DNA from: Macrosoma leucophasiata
Taxonomy: Eukaryota; Arthropoda; Insecta; Lepidoptera; Hedylidae
Direction of reading: 5' to 3'
Assembly: GCA_036365455.1 (NCBI GenBank)
Contig: JAWQUS010000016.1
Coordinates: 13,353,001 to 13,417,000 of the forward strand
Length of the DNA: 64,000 bases
Notes under the pieces: model-generated
Databases searched by the model: none
What the model was told of the DNA's origin: nothing
Seen by the model: only the letters and a program-made list of their open reading frames with translations
Part shown: piece by piece, positions 57,661 through 64,000 of the stretch
Numbering within the stretch: the first letter of the stretch is position 1
Layout: each line of letters begins with the position of its first letter
Program-made: the position numbers and the translations under genes

Positions 57661-58012
57661 TTGAACACTGCCTTAAGCCCAATACCTTCAAATTTCACCC
57701 CCTGTAAAAGGGATGAAGGCAGATTTCTAAAAAAAAATTATGTACGTATTGTTTGTTAAACTCAAAGAGTTCACATACGGAGTTTTAACTTTCTATCTTG
57801 AAAATTGTGGAATGCTCCATACAAATTTCCATCCCCTATTTTAGGGGGATGGGGATAATATAAGGAGACAAAAAGTAGCCTATGTTCGTTCTCAAAGTCA
57901 ACTCTATCTCTGTACCAAATTTCATCAAAATCGGTTCTCTCGTTTGGACGTGAAAAGGTAACAGACAGACAGACAGAGTTACTTTCACATTTATAATATT
58001 AAGTAGGGATAA
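57661..58012 (+). repeat. family E interspersed repeat, right part
   Basis: Contains caaatttcaccccctgtaaa, catacaaatttccatcccct, tttcatcaaaatcggttctc and (CAGA)n, ending tttataatattaagtaggga. A related 3' end lies at 59480-59655. Confidence 0.55.
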
Positions 58013-59479
58013 CTGTACCATGCACGCGTTGCTACGTCACCAACAAAAAAATTACAGTGGTGCCATCCATCGAATTTGCCAACTCGGAAACTTTCGTGCG
58101 CTCATGCACAACAACTTTGCTGAAGATCATCACATGATCAAATCCGTATTTTACGATTCTCTAAAGGACATACAGACAAACATGACATTTTTATAGGTAC
58201 CTAGATATATATAAGAGAAAATGAGTTTAACACCGCTGTACAGTGCTCGTCAAGAAAAAATCGGGCCGGTATTGCAAATTTTGTTACATTCAAATCCCCT
58301 TCTGCCAGCTGAACGACGTATTTGGACGTAAGAGATACGGTGCATAACGAATTTAAAAGAAAAACGATCACGGCTTACTGGACTCGACAATTTTACTAGT
58401 AGGTAATAGTCAATCAGTCAACTTATAAAAATTCTACAATGCATTAGGCTCGCGTAAACCTGCGAAAACGTTATAGGTAAATTTATAAAATATACTTAGG
58501 AAACGGAACCGTACATTGCGAGTATCTACGATAGTTGCAAATTTAGTGGACAAAATATCAACAATATGGAAAATAACTATAAATAATAATAAATTGTGCT
58601 ATCGAACGGTTGACAGGGAGACAATGTTTATATTAAGGTGATCTAATGTGTTTTCAATTTGCGTTCAAGTATATGCAAATAAATTAACAAATTCACAATA
58701 AATAAATGAATTATTAATTTGGATCCAGTAGATAATATGAATTAATATGAAGCTAGATAATACGGAAATTTTACTGGAGATGGAAATGAAATACCTAGAA
58801 CAAAACGGGCCAAAACAAAGAACGACCGAAATAGCATGCAATTAATGATAGTAGAGTTGATTGACTCAACTAGCAAATAGAGTCAATCAAGAGTGTTCAC
58901 GACAGAAGGCCCCATAGCAAGCGGAAAAAATATTTTGGTGTTTTAAATCTTAGAAAGGGAAACAGATTTTAATATTTAATTAAAATCAGGATAATCATTT
59001 TTTAATTAATTCCTTTTAATAACTAGATACAAAGAAAAACTAATACGTTCCAATCAAAGTTATTCACTTAGCAGAGTTCCAAGTGCAGTCACTATTGAGA
59101 AGAACTCCGCTATAGAACAAATTTAGTAGGATTTCTTTTAAAAGATATAACATCATGTTATTAAAGATAGAGTACCTACTGGTAGAGTCAAGAGCATAGT
59201 AGAAGACAAAGACGAACACTACAGACGACAGCATTAAATCAAATAGTTTATTGCATGTCACAAATGACATACATTATGACATGTTGGTATGTCATATTTT
59301 ATGAGGTAATAGCTGAATACTGTAATGTCGCTGGATTTTGGCAACTAATAAATCTGATGCTGTCTCTAAGTATTGACTCCATCTGTGTTGCAAGATTGAA
59401 ACTTATCTTCTTGAATATTTTTTCATGAAATATTTGATATTTTCACAAAATTTGAAGGAAGAAAATTAGACATTTAAAT

Positions 59480-59655
59480 TATTGTCCCCTATTTCCATGC
59501 TATAGGGTAAGGTTTTTAAAAAAAGTAGCTGTCCTTTCAAGGTCTCATACTATCACCATGCCAAATTTCATTAGTCAGATTGTTTTGACGTGAAAGCGGA
59601 ACATAGGCACAGGCAGACAAACATATATTTTCTCATTTATAATACTAGTCAGTAA
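59480..59655 (+). repeat. family E 3' end, second copy
   Basis: Shares atttccatgctatagggtaa, ccaaatttcattagtcagat, ttttgacgtgaaagcgg and tttctcatttataatacta with the right part of the element at 57661-58012. Confidence 0.5.
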
Positions 59656-60168
59656 TGGTGTAGGCAGCTACATACTCCATGATTTCATCAAAGTAATTAT
59701 TGTAAATATTAATGTCACTATATCGATAGAGATTTGCCGTTTTTGACCTAGTCCATCTATCTGTAAATAGTGCTCGTCACTACCGGGTTTAAAAAACAGA
59801 TATTATTATATTCTCAATATCAATAAACAAACACTTCAAGATAACAATAGGACTTGTAATATCATTGACATCACGTGGTTGCCTTTACTTTCAATTAGGC
59901 TACATAATAACGATGGAAATAGAACGGTCCATAGTAGTCCATACTGAATGTCCGGGTATCGATTATTCCACCGTTTCGTTGTTGCAAATTACAAAACACA
60001 GGCATAGCGCGTGCATATCCGGAAGTGTGTCAACGGTAGTAACGTAATAGCTATCTGGGTTGGTATGTGCAATGTGAATTATTTGATAAAGTTTGGTGAA
60101 GTTTAGCGTTTATCCCGTCAGTTAGTGCGGAGCTTTGTGCCCTGTACGAGACATGCGATGGTCGACGG

Positions 60169-60175
60169 TATATAG
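60169..60175 (+). promoter_or_regulatory. candidate TATA box
   Basis: TATATAG stands in a locally GC-rich block (60110-60290), upstream of a possible first exon. An arthropod initiator-like tcagtt occurs at 60118-60123, upstream rather than downstream, so the two may not act together. Confidence 0.3.
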
Positions 60176-60391
60176 AGGCGACGCCGGTGCGCGCCCGCCT
60201 AATTGCAACCTGCGGCCGATCGCATGACAACTTCTATACACGCGAACTGCGCTCGACTCTTACGCAGCGTCTACCGCGATTCGTGTGACCCCATGAATAA
60301 TTTGACGTTATTTTTAAATTATAAAGATCAAAGACTGTAAACTCTGTTGTTTGGTTTTGTTAATAGTGCATTACATGAAATATTCAAGATG

Positions 60392-60422
60392 TTGACCGGT
60401 TGGCAATTGATTGTATCGAAAT
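60392..60422 (+). CDS. possible first coding exon of a plus-strand gene
   Basis: ATGTTGACCGGTTGGCAATT opens a short frame (MLTGWQLIVSK) ending at AAAT|GTAAGT, a consensus splice donor. It follows a GC-rich block and short upstream open frames (from 60226 and 60293). No second exon was recognised before the window end, so the gene identity is unknown and the call is tentative. Confidence 0.3.
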
Positions 60423-63027
60423 GTAAGTTTTATAATTCAATTTATTTCTATGCTTACTCTTCTTTTTAAAAAATAGTGCAAAGTATGAATATACTTACCA
60501 TGTTCCTGAGCCATCGTGCGGTAATAGTGCACGATGGGACAGGAACCCCCGAGGTCGATTAATGAAGAGAATACCGATTTGAATTATAGACATAACCGCA
60601 CTCTACATTAATCAGCATTGACAATTATTCTGTTAACAAAAACCGTAAGTATTCGTAATACTACCGAAAAACCATAAGTATTCCTAATAGTGGCAAATAA
60701 TTACAAATCCATAAGTATTAACATTTGATTTGATATTATTTAAAGATCCTCAAAACTCTTTCATTATAAGTTTTAAGTATACTCCAAGTATTTGAAAAAT
60801 TATATTACCAACTGAAAAAAATGTGTTTTCATACTTACATATTATTATCAATTAATCTTCATCCTACATGTCATAGTTAAAGTTAATAAAGTAGGTATTA
60901 ACTTAAGGTTTTTGTTTTCTTACAATTTAATAAGAGTTATTATTTTTTATCATCTCTAATTCTGAAACATTATCCAAAACTGAGCATAAGATCTAAATCA
61001 AGCTCAAGATTTATGTTAATAAAGATAAAGTATGTGTACTATTTTTAAAAGTATTTTTTATTTTCTTCGTATACATTTTTTTATAAAACAGTCTAAGGCC
61101 GCGGTTGCGAAAAAAGTTTGCATCAGTTCCTATCCTTTATGTTCATCAGATGTTACGATGTCGATTAAGAATATTAAATTTTTTTAATTAGTTCAGATAA
61201 AGATCTTAAGTTATGATAACGTAGCTTTAAATTAGACTTAAAAAATGTGATGAATAAAAATATGCTAAAATAGTTTGAACTTATGAGCAACTATTTAGTT
61301 CAAACTTATCTCTGCAATAGGATCTTTTTAAACCAAATAATTTAAGCAAATGTAGGACGTCTTTGGGCTGATAAATTTGAGTATTAATTCATAATTGTAT
61401 TTATGCATATAGGTACTATTACTTTATGAAGTGAATGCTTCATAAAGCAACTGTACCTCTACACAAACTGATTCATTCTTGAATTTTAAAATCCAAACCA
61501 GCAAGATCTTTAGCTATAATAAAGTTTGTAGTATTTCAAAAATCATGTCAATTTTTATCGGCATTGATGTGTTTCCGTTGTTTTACCAACGTTTTAATGT
61601 GCACCTATAAATTCATTCTTATTCGCCTACTCTCTTTCCTCTCAAGACTCGCTCTGAAAAGTTGATGTTAATTTTAAATTCGTAATAATTGCAGATCGAA
61701 ATGGTTCAATACAATATATTTTTCATTGTCGTCACTGTATGTTAGAAAAAACTCTGATGACCACGTCAGTAAAATAACTATAAGTGTTATAAACAAGACA
61801 TGATATGTTAACATAAACTACGAAATTGCAAAAGAAACAAAATCAGGTTCTAAATTTCCTTATGAAGATAACGATCTGTTTGAACTAGGTTAGATTTCCT
61901 CACCACGAATAATGATAAACTCATTGTTTGTAGATTTTCCTCTTGCCATTTTGTAAACAGGAAGATTCCCATACGTACGTCAATTTTACGATGCACATTA
62001 TTGCAATCAGAAATGTATGAGGTAATTATTACGATGTCAATAAACTGACGTAGTTTTGATTGACGTAAGTAGTTTAGACGTTAACAATGAATACGTTATC
62101 TGAGGTCCTTATTGATAAACATAGCTCAATATTGAGATTGGAAGAGAGACCTTATTTAAGAATTTTAAAATTAACTATTTTAAGTAGGTATCGACTTATG
62201 TTGAGACCATGCCTATTTTTCAGTATTGCTTTTCATGCCTAGGTAACTGTTACCAGGGCCAAATTTTCAATTTAGTCCATAGTTCCGATATTATAAACAA
62301 GTAATATAAAGCAAATTCTTTGAATATCGAAAACCAATAAACTGTTCATCAAAATCCCAGCGCCCACAATTGTGAAAGAAGATTATTATCGGATACGAAC
62401 TGATACAGTTCTCATCGGCGCATCCCTGACCTTTATTTGCCTAGGGTGGCGGTATTCAGTCCGTTTACATGGAACAAAATATGTTCACAAATGTACTATA
62501 TGAAACTGAACTAAATGAACCGTTGTTTTTGGTAAGAGACATAATGAATCAGAATATTTTATAAAATAGGTAGGTACTTACGCATGTTTTGATTTAGACC
62601 AATTTTATTGACCCATATTTCACTTAACTAGAGTTTCTATTAATTGCGAGTACGATAGGCTATATTTTCATTCGCGGCAATATCTTTGTACTGGTTTACA
62701 TTTAATTTTATATTTTTTATATCATAAGAAACGGATCCAAATCTTTTGTATCCTTAGCTTTCTCTTTTCATTTAGCTATGAATACTTTTAAATGCATAGG
62801 TAATCGTCTAAAGTCTAAAGCATAGTTGAATCGTCTTCAGAAACTGTGCTTGCCTGCATTGACGGAACTACAGATATAGGTAGATACTGTGTAGGTCAAG
62901 TGTTCAAAACAAGGTTGCAATTACCTGCAAATCGCTTGTCGATTTTTTCATAATATTTCAAATCTTCCACTGAAGATATTTTCTGTGTTGGTTCTTAGAT
63001 ACGTTGTACGATTGCACCCTACTATTT
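60423..63027. other. AT-rich region without a recognised feature
   Basis: No gene, RNA or repeat of this window was recognised. If 60392-60422 is a first exon, this would be intron. Confidence 0.35.
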
Positions 63028-63305
63028 TTTTATGCATTGAAGGTGGTAAACAACCTCGCAGTTCACATGGATGCTAAATGATGACTGCAGTGCAGCCTAT
63101 AGTCATCTACGCAAAAACCAGAGTTCAAATGCGGATGCATTGCCAGTGGCAACTTGCCACCGCGTTGCCAGCCCATCCCTGAGAGCTTAGTTGTTGTCCC
63201 TGTGATAGATATTACGCGGCCAAACATTACCATGTTTGTAACCGGAATACGATGGTGCTGAATACAACCATTTAGTAGCTAATAGACAAATAATAGATAA
63301 TATAG
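63028..63305 (-). repeat. family A short retroelement, copy 11 (diverged)
   Basis: Reverse orientation with gcagttcacatggatgctaa, gcagcctatagtcatc, aaccggaatacgatggtgct and caaccatttagtagc. Old and partly rearranged. Confidence 0.6.
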
Positions 63306-63750
63306 GTAATATTGGTAGCTAATATTGTACCTTATCACTGATCTTTTGTATCTCCGTTGATCTCAAAAATAATGTGACGTTGAATTACACAAAATATTTC
63401 TCGTATTTGACTGAAAATTCAGCAACTTCAAGAAAAGTCATGAAACGTAGCTAACCGACGATTGAATGAGAGTCAGATTCAATAATAGTTGAACCGATCA
63501 GCCAAGCAGTCGAATATCCCGGAACACATGATAATGAAGTTTTTATAGTATGTTTGCAATCAATATTAATGCGACATGTTAATTGTTATAAGGTATGTCT
63601 TGTGCAAGAAACCACTCGCGCGACTGAAACTAATCCATTCTATCTAGTGTATACACACGTGACATATTAAGGATATTACTCACTATAGCATTAATTTCAC
63701 GATGTTTGGTTCACGCGTACTCCGTCAGTGAGTATAGTTGGCTCATTTTG

Positions 63751-64000
63751 CAGTGCCGGATCAAGCTCGTGCGGGGCCCGTAGCAAATATGACCATGGGG
63801 CCCTAGAGTTACATTGCCTACTGAAATTTAGGATGTAAATAAAACAGAACATTTACGAAAAGGAATCGAAAACAATATTAGGGGATTCCCCCTGTAAGTA
63901 TTGTGGTATTGCCAACTTGCCTAACCTATATAATTACAGTGTGGCCAACGCTCACTTTGAGAATAGCTAAGGTGTATTACATATTTTACATATTTGTGTT
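63751..64000. mobile_element. hAT-type MITE, second copy, truncated by the window end
   Basis: Starts CAGTGCCGGATCAAG and follows the element at 44534-44895 in reverse orientation (gcggggcccgtagcaaat, ggatgtaaataaaacagaac, gtgtggccaacgctcacttt). The far terminal repeat lies beyond the window. Confidence 0.8.

Noticed and set aside
57179..57664. Multiple long Arg/Pro/Ala-rich open frames on both strands
   Set aside because: They lie in the GC-rich 3' part of a LINE fragment, where stop codons are rare by composition.

Overview
This is a stretch of an AT-rich eukaryotic nuclear genome, almost certainly a moth or butterfly (Lepidoptera). The pointers are small exons split by repeat-filled introns, two tandem ionotropic receptors of the insect IR75 type, tRNA- and 5S-derived SINEs, RTE-type LINE tails (the 'ctgcctaccccgttaggga' and 'cccagcagtgggac' ends common in Lepidoptera), mariner elements and many MITEs. 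I see no prokaryotic or viral gene organisation. Exons were joined by hand from GT/AG sites, reading phase and protein family motifs. All four multi-exon minus-strand models close with a total length divisible by three.

Layout. 1.65-7.55 kb (minus): a complete 10-exon inositol polyphosphate 5-phosphatase of the INPP5E type (647 aa, C-terminal CAAX box). 8.0-9.0 kb: RTE tails around a SINE whose head resembles 5S rRNA. 9.37-13.48 kb (minus): a complete 4-exon gene for a small secreted, GPI-anchored Ly6/three-finger protein (166 aa) with a dead mariner in its last intron. 14.88-15.54 kb: remnants of dead IR C-terminal exons. 15.64-25.21 kb (minus): IR-A, a 10-exon IR75-like receptor (647 aa). 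25.49-25.79 kb: a MITE carrying a tRNA-like sequence. 26.20-31.93 kb (minus): IR-B, an 11-exon paralogue of IR-A (651 aa).

32-36 kb is mostly SINEs and MITEs. 36.06-37.18 kb (plus): a plausible 2-exon gene for an unrecognised 105-aa protein. 39.8-40.3 kb: a LINE C-terminal scrap. 41.68-43.76 kb: a decayed DNA transposon with terminal inverted repeats and transposase debris. 44.53-44.90 kb: a hAT-type MITE, with a second copy running off the window end at 63.75 kb. 45.07-48.16 kb: a 5'-truncated, broken LINE with a 92-bp insertion of a related LINE tail. 52.9-53.96 kb: a second dead mariner. 56.59-57.66 kb: a GC-rich Jockey-type LINE fragment lodged in another repeat. About 60.1-60.4 kb: a possible promoter and first exon on the plus strand. 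Much of 48-64 kb otherwise shows nothing I can name.

Function. The host genes do not form a pathway. INPP5E acts in phosphoinositide signalling at membranes and cilia, the Ly6 protein would sit on the outer cell surface, and the two IRs are candidate chemosensory channels. The IR block is a tandem array: two intact receptors with near-identical exon structure plus downstream dead fragments in the same orientation, indicating repeated duplication and loss. Everything else is a densely nested transposon landscape, including about a dozen copies or fragments of one poly(A)-tailed short retroelement, called family A here.
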